Position numbers and translations under genes: made by a program
Assembly (NCBI GenBank): GCA_015501055.1
Contig: JADNYV010000006.1
Coordinates: 62,001 to 126,000 of the forward strand
DNA: 64,000 nt
Reading direction: 5' to 3'
Source of the DNA: Mucidula mucida
Lineage: Eukaryota > Basidiomycota > Agaricomycetes > Agaricales > Physalacriaceae
Notes under the pieces: model-generated
Database searches by the model: none
Told to the model about the DNA's origin: nothing
What the model saw: the letters and a program-made list of their open reading frames with translations, nothing else
Part shown: piece by piece, positions 10,362 through 21,383 of the stretch
How the letters are laid out: the number at the start of each line of letters is the position of its first letter
Position numbering within the stretch: the stretch's first letter is position 1

Positions 10362-11620
10362 TCAGGTCATCCTGCCGCTTTTATCCCGCTCCATATACTC
10401 AACAACCCTCTTCTGGTGGGCCTGACGCTTATGAGAGTCCTCCTTGATGGTCTGGAGTAACTCGGCACTATTACCAGAGCTCTCGCGTCGAACACTCTGA
10501 CGGCGACGTTTGGCAGGAGGTTCGGTGTTGGTATTGGCCTCGAGTTTGACATCAGCCCCATGTTTGACATTGTCGGCCGCGGAGGAGCTTGTCAAAGGGA
10601 GCGCCGATGCAGAAGCAGTGGTGGTGAAGACCTCGGGAGCTCGACAACGTTTTCAGCCATTATAGGCCTGCATGGAAGCCTTGCGAATAAGGTCACCACC
10701 GACAGTGTCCTCCTCTTGCTTCTAGATAGACTTAAGCCAGGAGAAAATGCTAGTTGAGAGGACCAACTCACCTTTCGAAGCTTCTCCTTGACTGCATCTG
10801 ACTTATCCTTGGCATCATCCCACTGTTGTTCGAGGCGCTCAAGTGACGACTGAATGGTGATATCATAGGATGTACCCTTGAGCAGCGTGGCAATGAATTT
10901 GACCTCGCAATCAGCGCTATCCGGGTTCTGGAAAGATGTTGAGATCACAAACAAGAGAAGACTTATCCGCTCACCTTCTTATATGCAACAAGACCTTCCA
11001 TCTTGTGTTGCACGGCAATGGTGCTCAAGTCGTCAAGATGGGCACCACAAGAAGTGACGAGAGCATTGCGAATGGCCGTCCAAGTTGCACCCTTCGAGCC
11101 GTGGGTGGTGTTGAACGGTTGATGAGCAATGCCAAGGCGCGCCAGTTCAACAAGATCCAAGGCCTTGAAACCACCAGCACCAACACCCTTGCCACCGGCA
11201 CCCTTGCGGGAGCGCGTAGCAGGAGTTGGGGTGTCGTCAATACCTTTGGCACCACTCTGTGCAAGGAGCTTGCGGGTGGCGGCTTTGTCGACATGGGAAG
11301 GGAGGGTCTGCATGCGGTTGGCTACGGCCAAGGAAGACAGAGGAGTGCGAGCCGGGCTGTTGTTGATGTTGAGGGGTGGAAGAGTGTACTTGGTAGGACA
11401 GGGGCGACTGGACAGCAGTGAGATCTGTAGCTATCAAGTTCGACATGACGGCAGGAGGGCCAGGCACATTGAGCATTGCAGAATAAGGAGGATCCAGTTT
11501 AGATCCAAAGGAGAAAAGAATGTTGCCAAACTCCTCACGCGTGCGGGAAGAAAGCGTATCTGGGTTGCAGATGTCGTTTCAGTTACGCTCCCAAAAATTA
11601 TGAAGGCTATAAGAAGATGT
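10362..11620 (-). pseudogene. Second Harbinger gene (accessory DNA-binding-type protein), broken
   Basis: Minus-strand exons join with clean introns. An upstream part begins near 11620 (NPDTLSSRTREEFGNILFSF), followed by a stretch ending ...MEGLVAYKK. A ~47-nt intron (GTGAGC...CCAG) leads to NPDSADCEVKFIATLLKGTS, ending ...KEKLRK. Another intron (GTGAGT...TCTAG) leads to a C-terminal basic part with a PAKRRRQSVRRE nuclear-localisation-like cluster. A frame change near 11400 and an in-frame TGA near 10650 (again explained by CGA to TGA) disrupt it. PIF/Harbinger elements carry a second gene whose protein helps the transposase into the nucleus and onto its ends. The position and basic cluster fit, but no SANT/Myb fold is evident by eye. 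Confidence 0.5.
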
Positions 11621-11983
11621 CAGAGAATGCAGATAAGGAGGGACAAAGACCATACCCAGCTCTAAGAGCACCATTTTCATCTTAGTGGTTACCACCAAGG
11701 AACAGGTTCTCGTCGTTAGAGGCAGACATGAGAGTGGTGATGCTGAGCAGAATAGATTAACGAAGCGGATGATGGGAAGCAAAAAAGCGCACCTCTGAGG
11801 CTTTTGAACCTGTAGGACCCTTTCAATTGGCACCGTATTCAGGAGATACAGCTAATATTGCGCCATCCCAATATCCGTGGTTGAGACATTGCCTATCCCA
11901 TATCAGGAAAGTGATGGCCTCATTTGGCTCTAGGAGCAGTGCTGCGCAGATATATGGCCTCCAGGCGGATATTGTACCACCAG

Positions 11984-13479
11984 CACTGGGCGAAGGCCTC
12001 GGAGTTTTTGGTAAAAACCCCGGTTAAAGAACCTCAAGAGTTTTAATGATTTTTTTTTAGGTTAAAACGATTTTAAAACTATTTTAACATTTTTTGAAGT
12101 ATTTTGACCAAAACTTTAAGTGAAATTTGTCTTAAAAATATTAGTAAGAACACCAAAAGCCAAATTAGGAAATTTTAGAGTAGTTTTAAGGTTAAAATTA
12201 TTAGAACTTGTATTTTAACGAGTTTAATATGGTTTTCAGCGAAAAAGTCACAAAGAAATCAGAAAGAATATAGTTAAAACTTTAAGAAGATAGTCAGGAG
12301 AGATTTTATAATATATTTAGGGAGTATTAATAAATATTTATAAGGGAATTTTTGATGAGAATATTAGAAAAGAGGTTCAGAGGATTTTGACTGAAAAAAA
12401 AGATGAAAATTGTGTAAAGAATTGTAAAATGCGAAACTAAGAGATCTTTAGAGAATTTTTGGCATTATAAGGTGAAATTTCTTAAAAAGTGTTTCAAGAG
12501 TTTTTGATGAAAATAGAACTGAAAAATAGAGTGAAAAGTAAGGTGAAAACGTCAAAATCAAAAGCGCAATAATACAAGAAGTACTGTCATCAGTGCAAGG
12601 TCACTATACTCAACACAAGGCCCAGGCAAGGAGTACTGCAGTCAATGTGGGATCAACGCCGTCAACGCAAGGAGTACCGCCGTCAATGCGAGGTCAACAC
12701 CGTCAACGCAAGGAGTACTGCAGTCAATGCAAGATCAACGCAAGGAGTACCACAGTCAAGTACCGCAGTTAATGTGGTACTTCTTGTGTTGACAGTGTTG
12801 ATCCCACATTGACTGCAGTACTCCTTGCCTGGGCCTTGTGTTGAGTATAGTGACCTTGCACTGATGACAGTACTTCTTGTATTATTGCGCTTTTGATTTT
12901 GACGTTTTCACCTTACTTTTCACTCTATTTTTTAGTTCTATTTTCATCAAAAACTCTTGAAACACTTTTTAAGAAATTTCACCTTATAATGCCAAAAATT
13001 CTCTAAAGATCTCTTAGTTTCGCATTTTACAATTCTTTACACAATTTTCATCTTTTTTTTCAGTCAAAATCCTCTGAACCTCTTTTCTAATATTCTCATC
13101 AAAAATTCCCTTATAAATATTTATTAATACTCCCTAAATATATCATAAAATCTCTCCTGACTATCTTCTTAAAGTTTTAACTATATTCTTTCTGATTTCT
13201 TTGTGACTTTTTCGCTGAAAACCATATTAAACTCGTTAAAATACAAGTTCTAATAATTTTAACCTAATTTTAACCTTAAAACTACTCTAAAATTTCCTAA
13301 TTTGGCTTTTGGTGTTCTTACTAATATTTTTAAGACAAATTTCACTTAAAGTTTTGGTCAAAATACTTCAAAAAATGTTAAAATAGTTTTAAAATCGTTT
13401 TAACCTAAAAAAATCATTAAAACTCTTGAGGTTCTTTAACCGGGGTTTTTACCAAAAACTTCGAGGCCTTTGCCCAGTG
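11984..13479. mobile_element. 1.5-kb near-perfect palindromic (foldback/MITE-like) element
   Basis: The left arm (11984 to ~12650) and right arm (~12790 to 13479) are almost perfect inverted copies: CACTGGGCGAAGGCCTCGGA at the left end versus the complement of CCGGGGTTTTTACC...GCCCAGTG at the right. The spacer (~12650-12790) holds short repeats of the type GTCAACGCAAGGAGTACYGC. CAG is present on both sides (11981-11983 and 13480-13482), consistent with a 3-bp target duplication. CACTG ends with a 3-bp duplication resemble CACTA/EnSpm-type elements. No protein is encoded. A transcript across it would fold into a hairpin of about 670 bp. Confidence 0.8.
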
Positions 13480-13684
13480 CAGCGGGCTCGCATTGTTGTC
13501 GTCGCGGTAAGGAAAGGTTGTGTCATGTGGTGCAGTCACTTCACGTCACACTTAAATAAGATCACGCCGGACCAATGGTTCTAAAAAAGGACAGGTACGG
13601 GGCCTCAAATGGTTTTGCGAACAAAAAGGGGCAAAATTTCAACGAACCAAAACCATTTTGTTGCGGGCTGCTAATACACTCTAT

Positions 13685-13985
13685 TTTTTTAATTTTTTTT
13701 CAGAGCTTTATTTATGTTATTCTATAGTATAAATTTAAAAAATTTCATTAAAAAATTAGTGTTAAAACACTGAAAATACTTGCCTTATTTTTCAGAATCT
13801 ACCAATACAACATATTAATAACTTCTACTATCTGTACAGATACTTCTCACCCTGATTTTCAGTAGAATTCTTGACCAACTATTAATAATGTTTAGATCAA
13901 ACTCCGGGTGCGCCTGCGGACAATCTGCATGCACCTGCTAGAAGCTCCTAGCCCGCGCAGAACCATGCTCCTTCCCACGCGCGCG
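13685..13985. other. AT-rich spacer, no feature
   Basis: A+T-rich DNA right of the Harbinger element grades into GC-rich sequence at about 13900. No coding or RNA feature is supported. Confidence 0.4.
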
Positions 13986-14057
13986 TAGTTTCAGCTCCTG
14001 CGTGGCCACGACGTGCACATGGGGATGAAGGGTGTTCAGCATCTTCCGCTTGGGCAT

Positions 14058-14390
14058 CTATATCACAATGTTGTGCGCAACAGTCTCTGTACTCCCAATC
14101 TGGGAACTGTGCGTCTCCCGTCCTGGCGCGCTTACCTCAACCTTCTCATGCCAAAAGCGCCATTCCCCATCCGTGGCGACGCAAATTGGATGCCCGGTGA
14201 ACACAAAATCATCCACTAAAAACTCACATTGCTGATGGCACATGGACCGCTGGGGACACAGCAAATTTGTGAGGAAGGATGTTGAGTAGTCAAACAGTGT
14301 TTTGTCTCGTCCTTTGTAGCCAAACGTTCCGTGGAGGGAGACCCCCAAGTAGACGTTGACCGAGCGCGCAATCCAGTCCCTTGGTGGTCA
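14058..14390 (-). pseudogene. Npr3-like gene fragment
   Basis: A minus-strand frame reads DWIARSVNVYLGVSLHGTFG, then LFDYSTSFLTNLLCPQRSMC, CEFLVDDFVFTGHPICVATD and GEWRF. The pattern of hydrophobic helix, CP.R.MC, (F)E..VDD..F.GHP and WRF resembles the N-terminal part of nitrogen permease regulator 3, a subunit of the SEACIT/GATOR1 complex that restrains TORC1. Only about 100 codons remain before a stop at 14058, with nothing recognisable on either side. It appears to be a gene fragment left between the Harbinger element and the retrotransposon cluster. The match is from memory and moderately convincing. Confidence 0.5.
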
Positions 14391-14821
14391 TTTTGTCCAC
14401 GCCCTTGGTTCAGAGGCTATCTGGTCGGATTGAGTGGCAGTTGATTGTATATCTGTAGGCAGCTTATTCGTAGATGGCGAATCATGAACCAAGTTATTGT
14501 TCTGCAGATGCAGCAAATTAAAGAGATCCTGCAGGTTGGTAGTAGCCTCAGTGGCTCTTCTCGCCTCCCTGCGATGATCGACAAATACTTGTTGCGTAAC
14601 AAAGTGCCCGCGGACCGACTGATGGGTGTTGGGATCGATCCAAGAATGGTTTCAACATTGAGCGCATTAGCAAAGACAGGACATGATGTGAGAGACGGGG
14701 AATAGAAAACAGGTAGAGTGTGGGATGTGTATCAAACACCAAGTTGTTGATGTACAAAAGAGCCTTTTAAGGCTCCAAGACCATTCAAGGGCCAAATGTA
14801 AAAATACACGAATTTGCGGGT
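14391..14821. other. Unassigned sequence left of the YR-retrotransposon cluster
   Basis: A small plus-strand frame (14445-14705) contains a helical stretch with QMQQIKEILQVG but no recognised motif. No introns or partner exons are obvious. It ends at the TCGATG that starts the first tyrosine-recombinase element. Confidence 0.3.
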
Positions 14822-15630
14822 TCGATGTAAACGCGGATTCCAAGGGTAGGGAGCGTTTTCAGAGGCCTCTGCACACTCCACACCCCACCTTACCCCTTTA
14901 CCCAACTTCCTACTCAAGAGAGTTCAATGAGACAGCTTAAATCAAGTCAAACACTCATTTCACTCCAAAGCTGGATCATGTTCGCTCTCTGCTGCTCCTA
15001 CTGCAGCCAGCCCACTCTCTGGGCTCTTCCTGGACTTACCCAGCCTGTGTCTGGTGTTGTAGTAACAACAGAGGACACTCACAGGGCGCCCTGGGAGGTT
15101 TAAGCAAGAGTCCACACACTCTGCCTCTTTGTCTCTTACCATCATCATCTCACAGAGACAAGCAGTTTGTGATTCCTCCAGTCCTCTTGCTCAGGACTGA
15201 TGCCATACACCTCTAGAGCACTGTCTGAAGCCGCCTACCCAGCCCAAAACCAGTCCAGACAGGTCCAAAGTGCCCATTTTGAGGGAATTCGCACTTTTGC
15301 TCTCCCAGGCAAGCACCACTCGCTCTACTCGGTCCTCCTGCTCAGGACTGATGTACTGGCACCCTAGAACCCTATTGGAAGTGTCCGCTCCGGCCCCAGA
15401 GCGCTAGCGCTCCCGCTGCTCTCCCTGCTTCCAGTATGTGCCAATGTCTCACATCCAGCTCTTCAGAGCTGATGCCCATTTTGTGCCCAGATACCCATTC
15501 CTTTCCAAAGGACTCCTTCTCAAGGACATTCTGTGGGCTATCTGGTCACAGGTGCGCTCTCTGCACCCTCTCACTCCCCTCCAGCTAACCTGTGTTATCT
15601 GGTCACAGTTAGCTCCGCATTTTTGCGTCC
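14822..15630 (+). repeat. A1 repeat of YR element copy A
   Basis: This 809-bp repeat recurs at 18841-19649 (A2), at 34040-34848, and in inverted form at 26029-26836, ~31646-32431 and 37731-38540. It holds non-coding leader sequence. The open frames inside it (for example 15438-15857) have no domain and recur only because the DNA repeats. Confidence 0.85.
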
Positions 15631-16110
15631 TTTCCCTGTGGCTACACCACACATCCCTCTCCAAGCGGCTCACCACCGCTTATCGAGCTCAATACTCCGC
15701 TCAGCGTGCTATACCTCCCTGGACTCGGTATCCTCCTTGTACTTCCTTGTCATCGTCGATCAGTGGTACAGCTCAACCTGTGCTTGCGACCGTGTTCAAC
15801 ACCCGGTTGTACAGCGTGTGCCTGACTCCTACCAAGGAGTGTAAATCAGGGCGCTGATTGTTAGACGAGTTCGCTCTCTGAGTGTGCCGTAACACGTCCG
15901 CTCTCTGAGTGTTCGATAGGCTTGGTTAAGGATCGGTCGGTACCCAGCTCAGGCGCCCTCTATTCGCTTACAACCTGGGTGTTCTCTTTGCGAGGGCATT
16001 CGCGTTCTGAGTGTTAGACTGGCCAAAAGGCAGCAAGAGGGCGAGAAGCCTGCGCAGACAGCCTTAGGTGCACATTCTGCTGACAACGTTCCTGAACCAG
16101 GAAGCGGATC
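15631..16110 (+). other. Internal 5' leader of copy A
   Basis: Non-coding stretch between A1 and the gag ATG at 16111. It has short repeated CGCTCTCTGAGTGT motifs near 15870-16015, also present in the inverted copies. These could be binding or structural motifs of the leader, but the function is unknown. Confidence 0.5.
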
Positions 16111-16385
16111 ATGTCTGATGTTGACGAGCTCGATGGTATCTCTCGCAATCATTCACCTCCTCGCCCCCATTCGCCCTATGATCAGGATCCAGACGAGCGC
16201 GAAGCGATTCGCTTGCGCGCTGAGCAGCTTCAGGACCTTGTCAAGCGGTTTGCGGATGGGTCTATCAAATCCCAAGGCGAGTTCTTGCAGCTTGCCCGCA
16301 AAACCGGCGCGTCTGCTGGCGAAATGGACGACTATATCGAACAAGTCGCCCAAATCATTGAACAGCGCAAGAAGCCGGACAAGGC
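16111..16385 (+). pseudogene. gag N-terminus, copy A (truncated)
   Basis: It begins MSDVDELDGISRNHS and matches the first ~92 codons of the intact gag at 31166-29814. It is then joined out of frame to the RT region by the ~1.6-kb deletion at about 16386. Confidence 0.8.
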
Positions 16386-16397
16386 TCACGCGTCGTC

Positions 16398-17693
16398 ATG
16401 GACCATACAGGCAATGGTCTCAATGACGGCATTGCCAGAGCTGATGCCAAAGTCAAGTACGACGATATGCACTCCTTTGGGCAGGTACTGCATGATGTCC
16501 TACAAGCTCATCCTCACGAGGAGATCCTGCTTTTTAAGAGCGACATCTCTAAAGCGTTCCTCAATCTCCCCGTTCATCCCATTTGGCAGCTACAACAAGT
16601 TGTCATTGTCGACGGCCGCTATCACATTGTGCGCCGTCTCATCTTTGGCAGTCGTGCATCACCATACTGCTGGTGTTCGTTCTCTGGCCTGGTTAACTGG
16701 GTTGCTTGGGAGCTAGATATACCAGACCTGCACGACTACATGGATGACTACTATGGCTGGGACACCAATCACAATCTGGTGCTCTTTCATGGACAGCGAC
16801 GTCCCCGACGTCAAGTCCAGCTTCTCCTTCTGTGGGACTCGTTGGGCATCCCATATGAAGATAAGAAGCAGGAACACGGTCCTCAGCTAAAAATCATTGG
16901 TTTCTGGTTAGACACTGTTCACGGGTCTATCTCTCTCTCACCAGACTCCATTGCGGACATGATCACCACCATTCAGTCGTTCTTGTCCCAGCAAAAGCCT
17001 GTACTCAAGGAGTGGCAGTCCTTGGGTGGGTATCTCAACTGGGCTCTTAATGTGCTGCCTTGGGCACGGCCAGCACTTACAGAGCTCTACCGCAAGATGA
17101 GCGGTAAAACACTGCAGTACAAAGGCATTCCATTGAACGTTGAGGTTAGAGCAGATCTCACTTGGTTTGTCAATGCATTACAACACTGCATCGGAGTGCG
17201 CTTTGTGAATGCGCAGGCGTGGGATGACTCTGAGGCTGATATGGTCTATTGGACAGATGCGAGTAATCTGGGCCTCGCTTTCGTCTATGCTGGGAATGGC
17301 TTTAGCTATCAACTCCGAACCATCACCGGAGTTGACACCTTCTTTAGGGAGCTTGTAGCTATTCTTTGCGCTGTTCATGATGCTGCCTCTCATCCCTCTC
17401 CGCCTCGCAGGCTGTTAATCCATTCTGACAGTCTGGACTCCGTCTCAGTGTTTAACACTTTGGCTGCTTCACAGTCAAGTCACAATGCTGTTCTGCTTGC
17501 CATTGCTGATATTGTCCTGCGCACCGGCATTGATGTTCGTGTGCGGCACATCCGCGGGGTTGACAACGTGATGGCAGACATGTTGTCCCGCTTACTGTTC
17601 TCTGACTTTCAGAAACAGTTCCCCTCCTACCGCGTCCGCACTATGGAGCCACATCGTGAGCTCCTACCGGCGCGATTGAGAGAGTGCTTTTAG
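16398..17693 (+). pseudogene. RT-RNase H, copy A (N-terminally truncated)
   Basis: The 431-codon frame starts inside RT at MDHTGNGLNDG. It contains the catalytic motifs FKSDISKAF (palm Asp) and LHDYMDDYYGWD (YMDD box), then RNase H (VYWTDASNLGLAF, FFRELVAIL, IHSDSLDSVSVFN, RHIRGVDNVMADMLSR) and ends RECF. Upstream RT residues are deleted. The 3' end overlaps the recombinase frame. Apart from the missing N-terminus the frame is undamaged. Confidence 0.85.
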
Positions 17694-18678
17694 AGGCATT
17701 GGGCGAGGGCGAACAGCCTCGTCACCCTCGCCCACCTATGGACTTGCAAAAACTAGATGAACTCGTCTTGTATCTGCAGGCCCATGCTATCGAGACCTCT
17801 ACGCGTATCAACTACTCTACTGGGGCTAGAGATTACGCCCGCTTCTGTAAAGCACACAATCTGTCTCTGGATCCTACTCCGGAGACTCTAGCACGTTACA
17901 TTGCATACACGTCCCAATTCATTGGCTCTGCTCCTAAATACTTAACCGGGGCTAAGCACTTCCTCAATGACCTTTATCCTCACTTTGGTGACGCTCGTGC
18001 TTCAGCGCTTGTTCAAGCGCTATCCGTGGGTCAAAGAAGGTCCGGGCAGATCCTATAGCTAGGAAGCCCCCTCTTCGACTTCATCACCTTCAGCTCTTTG
18101 TGGACGTCGCAAACCAGACCCACAAGTATGATGACTTTCTCTTTGCTACAATCATGTCATGCGGCTTCTATGCTGTTCACCGGATGGGAGAGCTGGTGCA
18201 GCCTAATCAGAAGAAGCTACGTGATTGGAAGAAGATCATCAAGCGTGCCAGCCTCACATTTGAGACTGGGTATGCAGGCTATCGCTTGCCTTACCATAAG
18301 AGCGATCCCTTCTATCAGGGCACTGACATACTGTTTACCTCTCAGACTGTGGCTGATCCTATCACCCTTCTGAAGCAGTATGTCCACCGCAGAGACAAGC
18401 TGCATGGTGCTCGAGCGGCTCTCTTCATACGTGAAGATGGCATTGTACCAACTAGATCCTGGTTTGAGTCCAAGTTCTTTGCGCTGGTGAGCAAAGACTT
18501 TGGTGGTCACTCGGTTCGTTCTGGGGGTATAACACACTATGCATCCCTTGGACTCTCTGAGACCATACTCCAAGCCCTAGGCCGTTGGTCATCCTCTGCG
18601 TGGAAGATCTATATACGTGACCATCCTGCAGTACGTGCCGCTCAGCAGCTAGCAGTTCAAAATAAAACCTCTACTTAA
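17684..18678 (+). pseudogene. Tyrosine recombinase, copy A (1-nt deletion)
   Basis: The N-terminal SAM-like half (17684-18058) and catalytic half (18100-18678) are in different frames. A C is missing at about 18022 relative to the copies at 27000 and 32872. The usual ATG is also changed to ATT in this copy, so the first in-frame Met would be MDLQKL at 17740. The catalytic half keeps the HRMGEL arginine region, the GGHSVRSGG H-x-x-R box and the terminal Tyr in KIYIRDHP. Confidence 0.85.
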
Positions 18679-18840
18679 AAACCTCCCTCATCTGCGTTTC
18701 GTAAACATCCTTTTGCACCTCCATCCACCCCTCCACTACACACACACACATAGCATAGTAGGCACTTTACGATACGCTGAATTGATGGGGCCCTCGGGGT
18801 CCAGTTTGGACCTAACCTTGTGTGATCTAACAAGCATAGG

Positions 18841-19790
18841 TCGATGTAAACGCGGATTCCGAGGGTAGGGAGCGTTTTCAGAGGCCTCTGCACACTCCAC
18901 ACCCCTCCTTACCCCTTTACCCAACTTCCTACTCAAGGGAGTTCAATGAGACAGCTTAAATCAAGTCAAACACTCATTTCACTCCAAAGCTGGATCATGT
19001 TCGCTCTCTGCTGCTCCTACTGCAGCCAGCCCACTCTCTGGGCTCTTCCTGGACTTACCCAGCCTGTGTCTGGTGTTGTAGTAACAACAGAGGCCACTCA
19101 CAGGGCGCCCTGGGAGGTTTAAGCAAGAGCTCACACACTCTGCCTCTTTGTCTCTTACCATCATCATCTCACAGAGACAAGCAGTTTGTGATTCCTCCAG
19201 TCCTCTTGCTCAGGACTGATGCCATACACCTCTAGAGCACTGTCTGAAGCCGCCTACCCAGCCCAAAACCAGTCCAGACAGGTCCAAAGTGCCCATTTTG
19301 AGGGAATTCGCACTTTTGCTCTCCCAGGCAAGCACCACTCGCTCTACTCGGTCCTCCTGCTCAGGACTGATGTACTGGCACCCTAGAACCCTATTGGAAG
19401 TGTCCGCTCCGGCCCCAGAGCGCTAGCGCTCCCGCTGCTCTCCCTGCTTCCAGTATGTGCCAATGTCTCACATCCAGCTCTTCAGAGCTGATGCCCATTT
19501 TGTGCCCAGATACCCATTCCTTTCCAAAGGACTCCTTCTCAAGGACATTCTGTGGGCTATCTGGTCACAGGTGCGCTCTCTGCACCCTCTCACTCCCCTC
19601 CAGCTAACCTGTGTTATCTGGTCACAGTTAGCTCCGCATTTTTGCGTCCCCTCCCACCTCTCCCTCAGTAGATACATCTTCATGTATTAAGTATGTACAC
19701 TTCATGTACAGGCACTTTACGATACGCTGAATTGATGGGGCCCTCGGGGTCCAGTTTGGACCTAACCTTGTGTGATCTAACAAGCATAGG
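18841..19790 (+). repeat. A2-B2 terminal unit of copy A
   Basis: A2 (18841-19649) repeats A1. A 61-bp joint (19650-19710) absent from the B1 side follows, then B2 (19711-19790) repeats B1. The same ~950-bp A-B unit occurs alone and inverted at 37590-38540, and truncated at 34040-34873. Confidence 0.85.
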
Positions 19791-20717
19791 TGCTACCGGC
19801 GTTACCTATGGAGGAGCCGGCAGGCTGATGGATATCGACAACACACATCAAAGGGGACTTTGCTTCAGCTGTGGCAAACACGGCCATGTCAGCAGGTTCT
19901 GTCCCAAGAAGGGTCAACCCCAGACGATTCGGGGTTTATGGACCGAAATGAATGACGAGCAGAAGAAGAAGCTGGCCGAAGAGTTGGGTTTTGCGAAGCT
20001 CCCACAGTAGACGCAGTCCTGCTGGAGCAGTCATCAAGGAAAGGGTCGTCAGATGCAGATTCTATTTACAGTACGGGTACTGAAACATCTAAAATATTAT
20101 CAACGACTTTACCACCAAAACCTGTGAAAGAAAGATTTGAGCCAAATACGCCCGAGTGGATCGCACAACGGCTAAGAGAGGACGACGTGTCGAGAGCAGT
20201 GGGAATTTTGAGAGCATGGATGCCGGAGCGGAGAGAGAGAGAAGCGACGAAAGAGAAGGTGATGGCGATCAGAGTGTTGACAAAGGAAGCTGCGGTGGAA
20301 GTTGTGACGGAGTTGAAAAAGTCGAGGAAGTACATCCGGGGAACAAAGGGGCAGAACATGAAACTCCGAGTAACCATAGAGAGCGTACACACAGGCTCTG
20401 AATGGGAAACGAGTGCCCTTCTTGACAGCGAAGCAACGGGTTCTTGTGTCAATAAAGAATTTGTTGAGAAGAACGGACTCCCGATCAAGGAGTTACCGGT
20501 CAAGCTCCCTGTCTATAATGCAGATGGAACCCTAAACAAGGGAGGAGCAATCGAAGGTTTTGTGGAGGTTCGGATGAAGATCGGTGATCACGCCGAAAAG
20601 ATCGAGTTGGCCGTCACCAACCTTGGCAAAACAAGTATCTTTTTGGGGCTAGATTGGCTACGATATCACAACCCCACGATCAACTGGACGGAATCCACAT
20701 TGACTTTTGATCGATGC
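19791..20717 (+). pseudogene. Ty3/gypsy gag zinc knuckle and protease fragment
   Basis: The frame at 19791-20010 holds a CCHC knuckle (CFSCGKHGHVSRFC) near a gag C-terminus. After a stop and frame change, 20124-20717 encodes a retropepsin-type domain with an aspartate box LLDSEATGSCVN and the GLDWLRYHNPTINW segment. The usual DSGATG is DSEATG here, so the flap-supporting Gly is replaced. RT and everything beyond are missing. The fragment ends exactly where the next YR repeat begins and starts exactly where the previous one ends. It may be the 5' part of a relative of the chromovirus at 1.2-3.7 kb. Confidence 0.8.
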
Positions 20718-21133
20718 TCGATGTAAACGCGGATTCCGAGGGTAGGGAGCGTTTTCAGAGGCCTCTGCACACTCCACACCCCTCCTTACCCCTTTACCCA
20801 ACTTCCTACTCAAGGGAGTTCAATGAGACAGCTTAAATCAAGTCAAACACTCATTTCACTCCAAAGCTGGATCATGTTCGCTCTCTGCTGCTCCTACTGC
20901 AGCCAGCCCACTCTCTGGGCTCTTCCTGGACTTACCCAGCCTGTGTCTGGTGTTGTAGTAACAACAGAGGCCACTCACAGGGCGCCCTGGGAGGTTTAAG
21001 CAAGAGCTCACACACTCTGCCTCTTTGTCTCTTACCATCATCATCTCACAGAGACAAGCAGTTTGTGATTCCTCCAGTCCTCTTGCTCAGGACTGATGCC
21101 ATACACCTCTAGAGCACTGTCTGAAGCCGCCTA
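20718..21133 (+). mobile_element. YR element copy C, truncated A repeat
   Basis: The first ~416 bp of an A repeat (TCGATGTAAACGCGG...CTGAAGCCGCCTA). It stops abruptly and is joined to an inverted A fragment at 21134. No coding content. Confidence 0.8.
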
Positions 21134-21383
21134 AAGTTGGGTAAAGGGGAAAGGAGGGGTGTGGAGTGTGCAGAGGCCTCTGAAAACGCTCCCTACCCTC
21201 GGAATCCGCGTTTACATCGACCTATGCTTGTTAGATCACACAAGGTTAGGTCAAAACTGGACCCCGAGGGCCCCATCAATTCAGCGTATCGTAAAGTGCC
21301 TACTATGCTATGTGTGTGTGTGTAGTGGAGGGGTGGATGGAGGTGCAAAAGGATGTTTACGAAACGCGAGATGAGGGAGGTTT

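Larger units (their letters stand above)
8767..13681. mobile_element. PIF/Harbinger DNA transposon (decayed, with nested insertion)
   Basis: The left end GAGTGTATTAGCAGCCC and right end GGGCTGCTAATACACTC are inverted repeats. The similarity extends for about 29 bp with one mismatch (8767-8795 and 13653-13681). A TA is present on both outer sides. Inside are the two genes typical of this superfamily: a DDE transposase (plus strand, 8927-10162) and a second, Myb-like-position gene on the opposite strand (10362-11620). A palindromic element (11984-13479) is inserted in the right part. Both genes carry nonsense codons, so the copy is dead. The boundaries rest on the inverted repeats only. Confidence 0.75.
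14822..19790 (+). mobile_element. Ngaro/PAT-type tyrosine-recombinase retrotransposon, copy A (internally deleted)
   Basis: The element starts TCGATGTAAACGCGG and ends AACAAGCATAGG. It has split direct repeats: A1 (14822-15630) at the left, and B1 (18761-18840), A2 (18841-19649) and B2 (19711-19790) at the right. That A1-ORFs-B1-A2-B2 layout is known for PAT and Ngaro elements, which integrate with a tyrosine recombinase and leave no target duplication. Between the repeats lie a gag remnant, RT-RNase H and recombinase. Compared with the intact copy at 26.8-32.4 kb, about 1.6 kb is deleted at 16386, removing most of gag and the start of pol. The recombinase also has a 1-nt deletion. Confidence 0.85.

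Noticed and set aside
12600..12790. Short repeated GTCAACGCAAGGAGTAC units resembling a CRISPR or minisatellite array
   Set aside because: The units are irregular, without uniform spacers, and form the spacer of a palindromic eukaryotic transposon.
15438..15857. 139-codon frame in the A repeat, seen in every copy
   Set aside because: It has no domain, recurs only because the DNA repeats, and spans the A/internal border differently in each copy. It is treated as untranslated leader.
18217..18573. 118-codon antisense frame opposite the recombinase, present in all copies
   Set aside because: A shadow of the catalytic half of the recombinase. It has no motif and no independent start context.
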